Shown in pieces: positions 10,803 to 20,347 of a DNA stretch of 64,000 bases. How positions within the stretch are numbered: position 1 is the first letter of the stretch; each line of letters starts with the position of its first letter. Made by a program: the position numbers and the translations under genes. This stretch comes from Rhynchopus sp. YZ270_cl-10 (Eukaryota > Euglenozoa > Diplonemea > Diplonemida > Diplonemidae), in NCBI GenBank assembly GCA_964035575.1, contig OZ037878.1, positions 558,001 through 622,000 of the forward strand, read 5' to 3'. The notes under the pieces were generated by a model, which saw only the letters and a program-made list of their open reading frames with translations, did not search any database and was not told where the DNA came from.

Positions 10803-11959
10803 CTAGAGCATTCCCCAGGCGGTATCTCGGTGTTGGCGGCCGGTGCCGTTCATTCCATGTGTCTGATCAGAAACCCCAAAGGGCGAAGCGTTGCTGACAC
10901 CACTCGAGAGAAGCGTGTCCACAGAAGGCATGAAGACACCTCCACCCCGTGAAACCCCTTGCCCAGCTGGCTCCTGTGGATGAAGCAGAGCACCTTTCCT
11001 TGAAGGCGATAAAGTCACCGGCTGCACAGTATCCTCATCATACGGGAAAGGCGACTCCTGTGAAGGCAAATGAGTTAGGGTTAGGAAATTTTCTGGAAGC
11101 TGCGACACTTCAAAAAATACATTTTTTTTTCAAAGAAAATTCAAAAATTCAAAGCCAAAGATAATGTTTGCAGTTTTGCTGCTTTGCGGTTCGAAGGACA
11201 ATACCGTTGGCAGACTCAGACTCGAAGACCTCATCCCATTTAGCGAGGTCTTTGCACTGGCAAGGGAGAAGGCCTTGTGGGCATGACGGGGGACATAGAG
11301 AAAGAGAAAGTGTCTGTCGTCGACAAAGAGATCGCAAGCGACAACATCGATACCAGGAGGCATCCCAGGACTCCTGGAAACATTGAGTGTTGAACATCCT
11401 CAGCGGCACTTCCACATCACATCGCCACCGTTGGTGACTAATGTCGCCAAGGCTGTGTACAGCGTGGAGGGCATCACCCTCGGGAACGGTGCGGGATGAG
11501 AACCTCGTTGGCTTCAACATCAGACAGTGCAAAGGCGACGAAATGTGTGAACAGGAGAGGCAGGGGAGTTAATAAGAACTGGGGGAGGAAAACCTTTTTG
11601 CAGAGAAAAGGTAGGGAGGGTCTTTTGTCCATACCACAGGTCCACCTACGTAGTTTCTTGCTTCGGGGAGGAAGGACATCGGACCAACATCCTGTACAAT
11701 GGTGAGTGGTTTTGTACACGTTTGGAGAAAAAAATATGCGGGGGAAGGGGTTCGGGGAAGGGAGGGTTCGAGCACATACCTCACTCAACACCATGGCTGT
11801 GGTGGGGTGGGGACGTTGGTGCGGTGTGAGTGGCATCAATAATAAGTCGTGCGCTGCCTCGAGATTTTGTATCGCATTGCTGGCCCAGTCTTCGTGCGCA
11901 ACGTTCTGTAGTGTTCAAACGTTGGTTTCAAAAAAGGGACTCATTTCAATTTCACATAC
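10803..11959 (-). CDS. Downstream exons of the PDZ-domain gene (partly resolved)
   Basis: Exon 2 is 11780-11905 (42 codons, NVAHEDWASNAIQNLE...). An 88-nt GTATGT...ACAG intron (11692-11779) follows. Exon 3 starts at 11691 (DVGPMSFLPEARNYVGG) and may end at a GTATGG donor near 11635 or read to a stop at 11569. Further coding-like stretches are FTHFVAFALSDVEANE, SRTVPEGDALHAVHSLGD and DLFVDDRHFLFLYVPRH. A terminal exon at 10803-11057 follows an AACCCTAACTCATTTGCCTTCACAG-type acceptor at 11058 (exon start ESPFPYDEDTVQ, stop TAG at 10803-10805). The exact joins between 11069 and 11640 cannot be fixed by eye. The last exon could belong to a separate small gene. Confidence 0.5.
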
Positions 11960-14731
11960 CTCAACCCTTGGGCTATTGAACGCGCTGTACATCGAATCCA
12001 TTGGTGCAGAGGAGACGGGCCCCGGGTGGAGGCCATTGTTGGCTCCGTTTTGCCCCCTCCCCCTGGCGCGGATTAAGGGGTGCACCTTCTGTTGGCTGTT
12101 GAGCTGCGTGTAGGAGAGAAGAAGCGGGTTTTCGTAGCCCCCTCCCAAATCGTTGAACACAGGGCTCCCTGGGGGTGAGTGCGCGGTGCTGGGGAAGGCG
12201 CGTCCTGCGTCGCCACCTGGCTCCTGACGTTGTGGAACCACCTCCTGGCGTTGCGGGACAATCTCCTGCCGTTGCGGGACAACCGATAACAGCTCCTGTC
12301 GTTGAGGGACAACCGGCGTTTTGACGGAACGGCTGAACTTCGGGCTCGGCGCAGTCAAGGTTTCCTCTTCTTCCTCTTCATCGTAGTACTCTTCTTCTGC
12401 CTTTTGCTTCATTTGTTTGGTCGACGCAGGCAGATGCACACCTTTGAATCGAAGTGCCGACTCTATTGCATGCACACAACTGGGAGACAGAGAACGGAGC
12501 AGCCGCGGCAGGTCTGCACCATCATCTTCGAAGAAGGTGCAAAGGTCGTACCAATGCAGGGAGTTGGGTACACGCACGATGCTGTCTGTTATCTCCTCTT
12601 CGTTAGGGTGTTCAGAGGAAAGCTCTGTTTTGAGACGATGATAGAGACCTGCAGGGGAATCCTTAAAGTCGTTGACAGCACGCTCGCGTTCAAGAAGAAG
12701 GCGTTCTAAATCGGCTAGTTCCGCTTCGCGTTGTTTGAGGTGCCGAGATTCTTGCTCCTCCAGATCCTTTTCTTTCGAGGGCGCTTCTTTCGGTGCAGGG
12801 ATCGATGGGGGGGATGCCTTCTGCACTGCCTGCTGCCTCTCGCTCATATCATGCTGTTTCTTCATATTGTCGAAATGCTGTCGTTCCGACTCCAACTCAC
12901 GTCTCCCCTTTTCGAAGGACCGAACCGCCTCCATATTTATGTTGTGCGGCACATCAGACACCCCACAAAGGTCCACAATGCCTTGTAAAATGGGGAGTCT
13001 ACTTTCCTCAGGTATCTTCCCACCATGCGCTTCTTGGTCAACTAGAACCCCTTTTGTTAGGTCATAGTTGAGCTCTGTTGCCATGCCAACGAGTTGTCCA
13101 TTGAAATGCTGACCTATAGCGCCGAGATCTGGAGTGTACGTCATTTTGTCGCCCTTTGCGGTGCGGTACTTTACGATAAACTCTTCCCCTTCGACGGTGA
13201 TGGGGACATGGTGGTCGTCGCAGAAGGTGGCGATGGTGCGGAGGATGAGAGGGTTGTCTTTTCTATTTGGAACCTTCCCGCCGCGTCCGTCCTGGTCGAG
13301 GAGCTCACGGCGCGCAGAGTTGAAGTGGAGAGCGTGCGCCACACCACGTTTCTTGCCGTTGTGGAATTCCCCAACAATGCCGATCCCCTCTGGGATGAAC
13401 TCCACAACATCCCCTCCAGCATCGAATCGCAGTGCATCAGGGTGGTCCGTACCCTTCGAGAAGCTGCCTTTTGACGGAGGTGAGCGAAAGTCGTCGAGCA
13501 GCTCCGGTTGTTGCTTTCCTGGTATGGGCAGGGCAAAGCCATTGTCGATTGCCTGAGTGGTCGCAGTCTCCCGCTGTTGAAGCGCCTCCTCCTTCGCCCG
13601 AAGGGATTGTTCTCGCTCGAACATCTCCCGTTCAAACATTTCCCTCTCCCGTTCGAGAAGCTGGTCCTTCTTTTGCTGCATCATAGACTGTTCTCGTTGC
13701 ATCTGATCCTGAAAGGAGGACTCCAAGAAATCTGGGGTAGGAGCTGGGCTTTGGACGGAAGGGGGTATCGATGCTTGCGGGGCAATCGGGGGCGGTGCAA
13801 AAGAATTGGTTGGGGACAGCTGCCCCTGGTGTGCCCCTGGGGGAGGCCATCCGAAGACTGGGATTTGCACGGGGCCGTCCCCAGCGAGGCTCTTCGCTTC
13901 AACGACTGCGTTGGAAACATCGAGCACATTGTTGATCGGCTTGCCATTGATTGTCGACAGCACCAGACCCTCAGGGATATTAGCAAGCGCTGCAGGAGAG
14001 TGCGGTTCCACACGAGAGAAGATGACCTTGCCTTCGTTCAGCTTCATTTCAATCCCAATGGGGCTTGTTGCGCTGGGCAAACTAATGGTGTAGTTCCGGA
14101 GAGGCCCGGTAGGCTGGAAGGTGACCTGCGGTGCTGACGCGCCTTTGATTGTTGGCGGTTTTGTTGGGCGGTTCACGGAGTTCATTGCTAATGGACCACG
14201 CTTGGAACGCATCCACGGACCTTTCATGTAATCCTTCGGCTTTGCGACTGCAGTTGTGGTGTACTGTTTTTTTATTTGGTCGGTCGTCACGAATTGCGTT
14301 CGAATTGGGTCTGCATTGTGAAAGGACCGTGCATAATTCATCACACGCAATGCCTTTGTCGTATCCGCAGCATTTGGCGCATTAGGGAAAAGCAATAAAA
14401 TCGAAGGATCTCCGGTACGCCGATACGGCACCAATAACGCCTTCTTTCCTATCTCATCATCAGCGATAGTGACTGCCTCAATGTCACGTACATGAAGCAC
14501 CCGCTTCACAATGCCTTTCAAATCGTCTATGACAATGACAAATCCCTGGGTAACAATGAAGTTGCATTTCTGCTTCTGCAGGCGGCTTGTCAGTCTACAC
14601 ACATTTGTGATAGAATATATTCCAGTCCGGCCGGTCAGCCCTTGAAACTCTTGATACCTCCCTCGAAGCTGATCTGGAGTCAGGATTCGGTATTCCTCCT
14701 TCGGCTCGATCAGCTCCTGAACTACCGACAT
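11960..14731 (-). CDS. PDZ-domain protein, exon 1 (924 codons)
   Basis: Large first exon starting at the ATG at 14731 (MSVVQELIEPKEEY). Residues 1-130 have a PH/EVH1-like or other regulatory fold not firmly recognised. A PDZ domain lies at about 210-300 (SPIGIEMKLNEGKV...PHSPAALANIPEG...INGKPINNVLDV). A Gln/Glu-rich coiled coil lies around 335-400. Two related blocks at about 430-600 (FHNGKKRGVAHALHF and FNGQLVGMATELNY) look like an internal duplication. A second coiled coil covers 600-690, and a proline-rich tail carries five PQRQE repeats. It is probably a cytoplasmic scaffold. The exon ends at 11960 at a GAG/GTATGT donor in phase 0. A 54-nt intron (11906-11959) ends in CTACAG and joins it to the next exon. 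Confidence 0.85.
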
Positions 14732-15437
14732 CAAATTGTGATCTTTATTCGACCCCTCATTTGCGGGAGGTATACAAGTATAGAAAGAAGATTAAAACAA
14801 AAAACCACCCTCTCTCTGTTGAAGAAAAAGAGAGGGAAAAAGACAGAAAAGAGAACAAAAAAAAAACAAAAAAAAAAAAAAACCTCGGAAAACAGAACCA
14901 ATTTGAGCAACGCTAAAGCTATATCAAATCAGCACATTTCCTTCATGAGAATAGCAAGAAGTGGAAGGAGAGAGGAGAGGAGGGATGCGGGTGTTAACTA
15001 CAAAAAATAATGGGGGATACAAACACTAAGGGAGGGAAAAGGGGGATGGGGGATGCCTGCATGGTGGTAATGTTGTTTGAGGGGAGGAGGGGAAGAAAGA
15101 GAAGTTGAAAGTGCAAGGAAAAAAAAGAAAAGAAAATATGTTACTCAGATGACCCCCATGAAATGCAATAATCTCCTCGGTGTACCTTGGTGTGACCAGA
15201 AACACCCCTCGGTCCTAGGTTTGGACAGCCAGCAGATGGCGGGAAGAGACGTGAAGAGGGGGGGGAAAGCAATTTACAAGACCCTCCCTACAACTTTGTT
15301 TATGTGGTTCGAGCTTGATAGTTAGAGTATAGCCAATAAGGCATCGCACAGCCCCACCCCCTCCAACATCGCTATCACTCCAAGTGTAAATATGAAGTAT
15401 TGCCTACACACCAACCCCTATCCGTTCCCCCTTCCGC
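14732..15437. other. Gene-free spacer
   Basis: A-rich, with long A runs near 14860-14882, purine-rich stretches and no conserved repeat copy that I recognise. It separates the coiled-coil gene from the PDZ gene downstream. Confidence 0.5.
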
Positions 15438-16520
15438 TCATTTCCGAGAGGACAGCCTCCCTGGGGCACGCCCCATGTCCCTTCCTCCTTGAGGTCTTTT
15501 TGGACCGGACTTTTCGATGTTTTTTTTGTAGGATCGGGATTTTCGGAGGCCTGGTCGTTTAGAGGGCTCCGCCTCTGAGAGCCTTGAGGCCTTTGAGCCC
15601 TGGCTTGCAGTGCCGAGGGATGAGGCGTGAGAGGTGCGCGAACGTTCTGAAGACACCTCGCTTGCGGTTTCGTCACTCTCTTGGTTCAGAGACTGCGTGG
15701 CACCCCCACTACGTGCAGTGTCAACACTCTCCACATCACTTCCCTTCCTCTTCTCTGACATCTCCTCCTGCAAAACCGGTGTCACAGTAGGTACCGGAGA
15801 GTCATTGGGCGACCTCTGCACCTCCTCTTCACAGGTCAGCCACTCCGGACCCAAACATGCCTCAAAATCTGTTTCAAAAAAGGTAGGCAATTCGATGCCG
15901 CGTTCCGGAACTGTTCCGCCGGATTCCATGATTTGGATTTCTCTGTGGAGTTGTTGGACATAGCGCTTTAAGTTGACAACGTTAAAGGGGAGGGTGCCGC
16001 CGTGAGAAGGGCAGAGTGAGTTGATTCTTCGACGGCGGGTTCGGATTTCGGCTATATCGATGCCCGAGGTTTCCGGGGGGACAAAGTAGGTCGCCACCAT
16101 GGTGCAGCAGAGAATGTATTGCTGTCGGAGATCACGGATTTTTGCAACACAGTCTCGCAGGTCTGTCACCGTTTCTGCGACAATCTGTTTGTCGCGTGTC
16201 AGCTCGTCGTCGAGAAGATGTAAATCCTTCCTCAAATTCCGCTGCTGCACATCATAATCCTGCTGTGAAATCTTATAGTCCTGATCAATACGCGCCAGGT
16301 TCTTTTGTGTTGTGTCAATCTGTTTTGACAGCTCTGCCTGCTTCTTAATTTGCATGGAAAGCTTTGCCCGCAGTTCAGCCTCGTGAAGCTTTGAAGTACT
16401 GCTCGCACCTCCACCACGTCCGCGGGCAGATTTTGCTGATGACTTCGCAGATTTTGCGGATTTTCCGCTCTTACGACTCCCAAGGGATCGTACAGATTTG
16501 GTGTCGTCGTCATCCTTCAT
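15438..16520 (-). CDS. Coiled-coil protein with basic/Ser-rich tails
   Basis: A 360-residue protein starting at the ATG at 16520. The N-terminus is rich in Lys and Ser (repeated SAKSAKS). Residues about 45-150 form a strong coiled coil (AELRAKLSMQIKKQAELSKQ and onward). A more globular stretch at about 150-250 contains YVPPET-like and SLCPSHGGTLPFNVVNL motifs. The tail is Ser/Arg/Lys-rich and probably disordered. I do not recognise the family; cytoskeletal or flagellar-associated proteins often look like this, but that is inference. A pyrimidine-rich ACCTCAAACCTAG acceptor lies about 20 nt upstream of the ATG, and the SET gene lies upstream on the same strand. Confidence 0.8.
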   Translation of the reverse strand: MKDDDDTKSVRSLGSRKSGKSAKSAKSSAKSARGRGGGASSTSKLHEAELRAKLSMQIKKQAELSKQIDTTQKNLARIDQDYKISQQDYDVQQRNLRKDLHLLDDELTRDKQIVAETVTDLRDCVAKIRDLRQQYILCCTMVATYFVPPETSGIDIAEIRTRRRRINSLCPSHGGTLPFNVVNLKRYVQQLHREIQIMESGGTVPERGIELPTFFETDFEACLGPEWLTCEEEVQRSPNDSPVPTVTPVLQEEMSEKRKGSDVESVDTARSGGATQSLNQESDETASEVSSERSRTSHASSLGTASQGSKASRLSEAEPSKRPGLRKSRSYKKNIEKSGPKRPQGGRDMGRAPGRLSSRK

Positions 16521-16922
16521 CTTATGAAATAATTACTCCCTAGGTTTGAGGTGGTGATGGAGGTCGAAATGCAGGGGAAAGTGGAGAATTTGTTTGAACA
16601 AAAAAAATAGGAAATAAATCTGATATCTTGTATTATGAAAACGCATAATACGCTTGAGTTCTAGAGGGGGTCGGAATCACCTCTCCTCATTTTTGTCAAA
16701 AAAAAAAATAAATAAATAAATAAATAAATAAATAAAAAGTGAAGCGCCTCTACGACGCACTGACATCCGCGGGTAATCGAACCCACTTGAGAGTTGCTAA
16801 CAGGGAAACTGTAAGCAGGTATACAGTCATTCCCCCATCCTCAGGGGTGATAACATGATTTGAAGACTCAAGAAAGCAAAAAGGGGGGTCAAAAATGATA
16901 TCCAAAAGAGGCAACAGTAATC
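16521..16922. repeat. Spacer with an (AAAT)n microsatellite and T-arm/hairpin repeat copy
   Basis: Contains an AAAT tetranucleotide run at about 16700-16736. Adjoining it at 16738-16803 is a repeat copy whose minus strand reads GGGTTCGATTACCC, the B-box/T-arm-like part of family H2, followed by the ATGTCAGTGCGTC half of its hairpin. Confidence 0.6.
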
Positions 16923-17924
16923 TCATTTAACACAGACCGGGCAGAGGCAGGGATGACCCCATTGGGCTTCCAGGGTCTCGCGGTCTTCTTTGCTGAGAGA
17001 GGCCGGGGGCGAGCCGTCGGTGTAATCGATGCACAGCTCGGTGTTGCTTTGGACGGGGGAGGTCGTTGCAATGTGTACTGTGCCGTTGGGGTGCATGGTG
17101 CAGAGGGCGTTTGGCTTGCAGGAATGGTTGATGAGCGAATGTGCTGCGAAGAGGTGGCGTGCCTTCACACCAGGCCACGAATTCGTCACGCACACATCAT
17201 ACGCCACAGCGAACACCCCCGCATCAAGCCCCACCACACTCTCCCCAACATTATCCACAAAATTCTCCACTATCGCTCCCCCTTTCTCCTTCTGACTTTC
17301 ACTCAACCCCGACATCCACGTCTTCAACCCCTCCTTTGCCCCCAACCTCTCCAACGTACTAACCACCTTCAACGCCAAAATACAATCCGTAAACACCTGC
17401 TGGACGACTATCAGTTGTTCGGTTCCCATCGCTTCTTCCTCCTCCTCCTCTGCCTCTTCTTTTTCCCCTCCTTGCGCAGCGCTGAATAATGCATTGAGGT
17501 ATGCCTGGCGAAGCTGTGCAGAAAGTTGATGCAATAAAGCGGTTAAATCAGGGCTGCAGAGACCAAGGTTTTGTTTGTGATGCCAAGAGGATGAAGCAGC
17601 TTCAGCACAAAAGGGAGAGCAGAAGCAGCAGGCACAATCGGTACATTGGGAGGCGTTGGTCGAGGAGGGGTCGACGTCGCTCGCACAGTGCGCGCAGTAT
17701 GCTTCTATGCTGGGTAGGGGAAGGTCGCGTGACGTCGCGACCGCACGCTCCTCCAGGAACACAGCACCCTCCGGCAACGTCTCCACCCCGCTCTTCACAA
17801 AAAGCCCTGCCCCCTTCCCCTCCGTGCTCCGCGCCTCAGCAGGACCATTCCACGCCTGCACCAACACCTCGCGTGTTGCCCATGAGTTCCCTAAAGCCTC
17901 CTTGATGCTATTGATGGGATCCAT
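16923..17924 (-). CDS. SMYD-like SET-domain protein with MYND zinc finger
   Basis: A 333-residue protein, ATG at 17924. An N-terminal SET segment (KGAGLFVKSG, about residues 37-46) is split by a MYND-type zinc finger (CAHC...CTDCACCFCSPFC...H..C, about 77-121). The SET core has LINHSCKPNA followed by ELCIDYTDG, and a post-SET cysteine cluster CLCPVCVK ends the protein. These are hallmark S-adenosylmethionine- and lysine-binding motifs of SMYD methyltransferases, so it is likely a protein lysine methyltransferase; its target is unknown. An acidic Glu-rich insert (about 154-164) is unusual. The start is supported by a long pyrimidine tract plus CCCAG only 6 nt upstream. Confidence 0.9.
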   Translation of the reverse strand: MDPINSIKEALGNSWATREVLVQAWNGPAEARSTEGKGAGLFVKSGVETLPEGAVFLEERAVATSRDLPLPSIEAYCAHCASDVDPSSTNASQCTDCACCFCSPFCAEAASSSWHHKQNLGLCSPDLTALLHQLSAQLRQAYLNALFSAAQGGEKEEAEEEEEEAMGTEQLIVVQQVFTDCILALKVVSTLERLGAKEGLKTWMSGLSESQKEKGGAIVENFVDNVGESVVGLDAGVFAVAYDVCVTNSWPGVKARHLFAAHSLINHSCKPNALCTMHPNGTVHIATTSPVQSNTELCIDYTDGSPPASLSKEDRETLEAQWGHPCLCPVCVK

Positions 17925-17930
17925 TTGTTT

Positions 17931-17968
17931 CTGGGGTGGGGGGATGGGGGAGAGGAGAAGGGGAGGGG
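17931..17968 (-). promoter_or_regulatory. Putative trans-splice acceptor of the SET gene
   Basis: The minus strand carries an almost pure CT tract (CCTCCCCTCCCCTTCTCC and on to CCACCCCAG), with the AG 6 nt before the ATG. This is one of the clearest acceptor-like signals in the window. Confidence 0.55.
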
Positions 17969-18059
17969 AGGAGGGAAAGGTGGGGAAAATGTAAATTTGA
18001 AAAAGTGTTCGTTTTGATAAAGGAAACGCCAGAGGGGGGTTTTTTTTCGAGGGAGAAAA

Positions 18060-18150
18060 GTGGAGTTGTCAAGTGCAAACGCCGAATGCAGGGCACTGAC
18101 ACTCCGCGGGGGTAATCGAACCCCAGAGTGCACTTTGGGAGTTTGTTGTG
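18060..18150 (-). repeat. H2 repeat, best tRNA-like copy
   Basis: Minus strand: GGGGTTCGATTACCCC, a 4-bp stem with a T-loop-like centre that nearly matches the pol III B box. It is followed by CGCGGAGTGTCAGTGCC and the GCACT-closing hairpin. No A box or full cloverleaf is present, so this is not a tRNA gene. A tRNA-derived SINE or a structured RNA element is more likely. Confidence 0.6.
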
Positions 18151-19654
18151 CTAAAAGAAAGAGGAGAAAAAATGCAAGGCAAAAAAATAGAAATAAAAAA
18201 TAAAGACGAATGGCCTCGCTTCTTCCGCGGTCTACAATTGTTTTTGTAAAAGGTGAAATAAAGTGAAAGGTGATAGTGCAAAAAATAAAGCAAAGAAAAA
18301 TAAAAAGAGAGACAGAAACAATGACGAAAAATGTGAGAAAAAGTATACATCCAAAAAAAAATGAACTTGGCAAGACCTTTTGTTTCCCCAAATGAATATT
18401 CAAAAGAGAGTCGTAGGTGGAGCCGTGCACCTCCCTCGGAACATGGCGAGTACATGACACGGCTCCGTCGTGCGCATCCTCATGCATGATGCGGTTAAAG
18501 CACGGGAGAGTTGCAAATCACTGACAGCAGGTAACGGACAGGTCACACAGGCTCTGATTCTCTGAACAACAAGGTCCTCCTCGAAGTGTTACGCCCGCCA
18601 GTCCATTCGGACTCGTATAGACCCGGTTGGAGACACAGAGTCTGGATGTGAACTTGGAAGGTGGCCGTTCGCCGAAGCTAGACTTCGACCCGATAAACTC
18701 ATGTGCCCTGAAATATTTCACGGACAGTGGAGCCTGTTTGTGCACATCAAGAAAAAAAAGCGAAGCAACGCGGTTGCAACACAATAGAATAGTTGGGTTT
18801 GCGATGCTGCCACTTAGCCACCTGACCTAAACCCTGATGGATGCACCTCATGGTCAACACAAATTTGATGTCGTTGAACACTGTCTCTGTGGACACAGGC
18901 AAAAAAAAAATAACAAAACAAAACAAAACAAAACACCGAACCCGCGGAGGGAAAAAGAACACTGCTAAAAAACGTTTCTCCTCCGGTAGGCGCGTTTAGT
19001 AGGTTTGTAAGAGAACGGAGGCGGTTTCCTTACAAGCTCTCTACGAAGAAAAAAGGGGAGGGAAAGTCTCGACACACGAAATGCCTCTCGTGGCACATAC
19101 ATGGAAATAACAAAAACCAGAACAATTTTTTTTGGAACTTTAGTTCCACCAGGAGGGCGGAAACGATGCTAGGGCGAACGACGGCGCACGCGAACACACA
19201 ACGAAAATGGGACACCCCCTACGAACCACCCACAGCACACCCTAAAAAATGAGCAATATTCGCCCTATTCTAACAACAATCAACAACACACACATCCACC
19301 CCGGTTTCAACGCTAATGATTGCTTCATAATATTATACTAACTATTCTACTGAATAGAAGGTATAATAGGGTGCACTAAATGTACCCAAACTTTTTTTTT
19401 TTACTTTATGTAGATTGTTTGTAGGCTAATGATAAAAAATGTTGTCCTTATGTGCACCCGCTTTTAGTACTTGCCGTTGCAGGACAGAGATGGGGACTGG
19501 GTGTATAATAAAGGGCTGAGGCACCATGCATCCAAAGCAAAACACAAAGTTCAGACCACAAAAAAAAAATATACAACAACCCAGTGACCCCTGTATCAGA
19601 TGATTTTTTTTTTTGTGTAACATTTCTGCCTAATAGAGACAATAGGCCTCCTTT

Positions 19655-19720
19655 TGTGTCGACAATTGTCTACCAACGGTAGGGCCTGTACTCAATATTT
19701 GAAAAGGTACAGACTTTTTT
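19655..19720. repeat. GTGTCGACAAT repeat (family R4), short copy
   Basis: Shares TTGTGTCGACAAT and the downstream CTGTACTCA and AAAAGGTA...AGAC blocks with copies at 31843-31955 and 53957-54075. Confidence 0.5.
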
Positions 19721-20347
19721 CGGGTGTAACTTTGTTTTGAAAAACTATTGTATTTGTCGAGGATGCGCTATTTTTGCAACCATTGTATGACAGAACGAAA
19801 AGAAAGAAGTTGGAAAAGTACAAAAACGTCTCACCGTAGACCAGCAGACGCAGAGCACTGGAAAGAAAACTTGAAATATGGATACGCTTCACTGCGCACA
19901 CATCGAAATAACGGTATCAGAAAAAAAAAATTACACTGCCTTCAAAAAGGTTGAAAAGAGAACATAGCATACTCACGTGTCTTGTCTACTAGATGAAAAA
20001 ATAAAAAGCAATGCGTTTGGCAATATCATTTACTCTGAAACTGCTCCATTCCTGCCCGCTTTTATTTACCAGGCGAGGACGGTAATGGGTTTACACCTCA
20101 GTACAATCGAGACAGCATCAGGAGAGCCCTGCCAAAAAAAGGGGAAAAAAACTAATACAACCTTTCTAACGGAAAGGAAACCCCCCATCTCCCCCGCTAC
20201 AAAAAAAAAAGGGACCTATCCACGGTGAGAAAGACTACGCCCTGGCTATCAGGCAGGGCGTAGGTGTACAACGATAGTGCTGGGCGGTTTTGGCCCGCAC
20301 TGCACAACGGTACACTGTTGGTAGAGCGTGCAGTATGCGTGGTCTGT

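Larger units (their letters stand above)
17969..20347. other. 2.4 kb gene-free spacer
   Basis: Holds an H2 repeat with its T-arm-like part intact (about 18060-18150, GGGGGTAATCGAACCCC on the plus strand) and another H2 hairpin near 19815-19862. A GTGTCGACAATT repeat copy lies at about 19655-19720. The stretch 18510-18830 is less A/T-rich and not obviously repetitive, but I find no reliable gene in it. Confidence 0.55.

Noticed and set aside
16738-18150. tRNA genes suggested by GGTTCGATTACC
   Set aside because: The B-box/T-arm-like part has no A box, anticodon arm or acceptor stem around it. It is part of a dispersed repeat.
18518-18830. Protein-like short frames on both strands at 18.5-18.8 kb
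   Set aside because: Neither starts with ATG in a good context, and there is no recognisable domain or acceptor. The plus-strand one would be the only gene in that direction.
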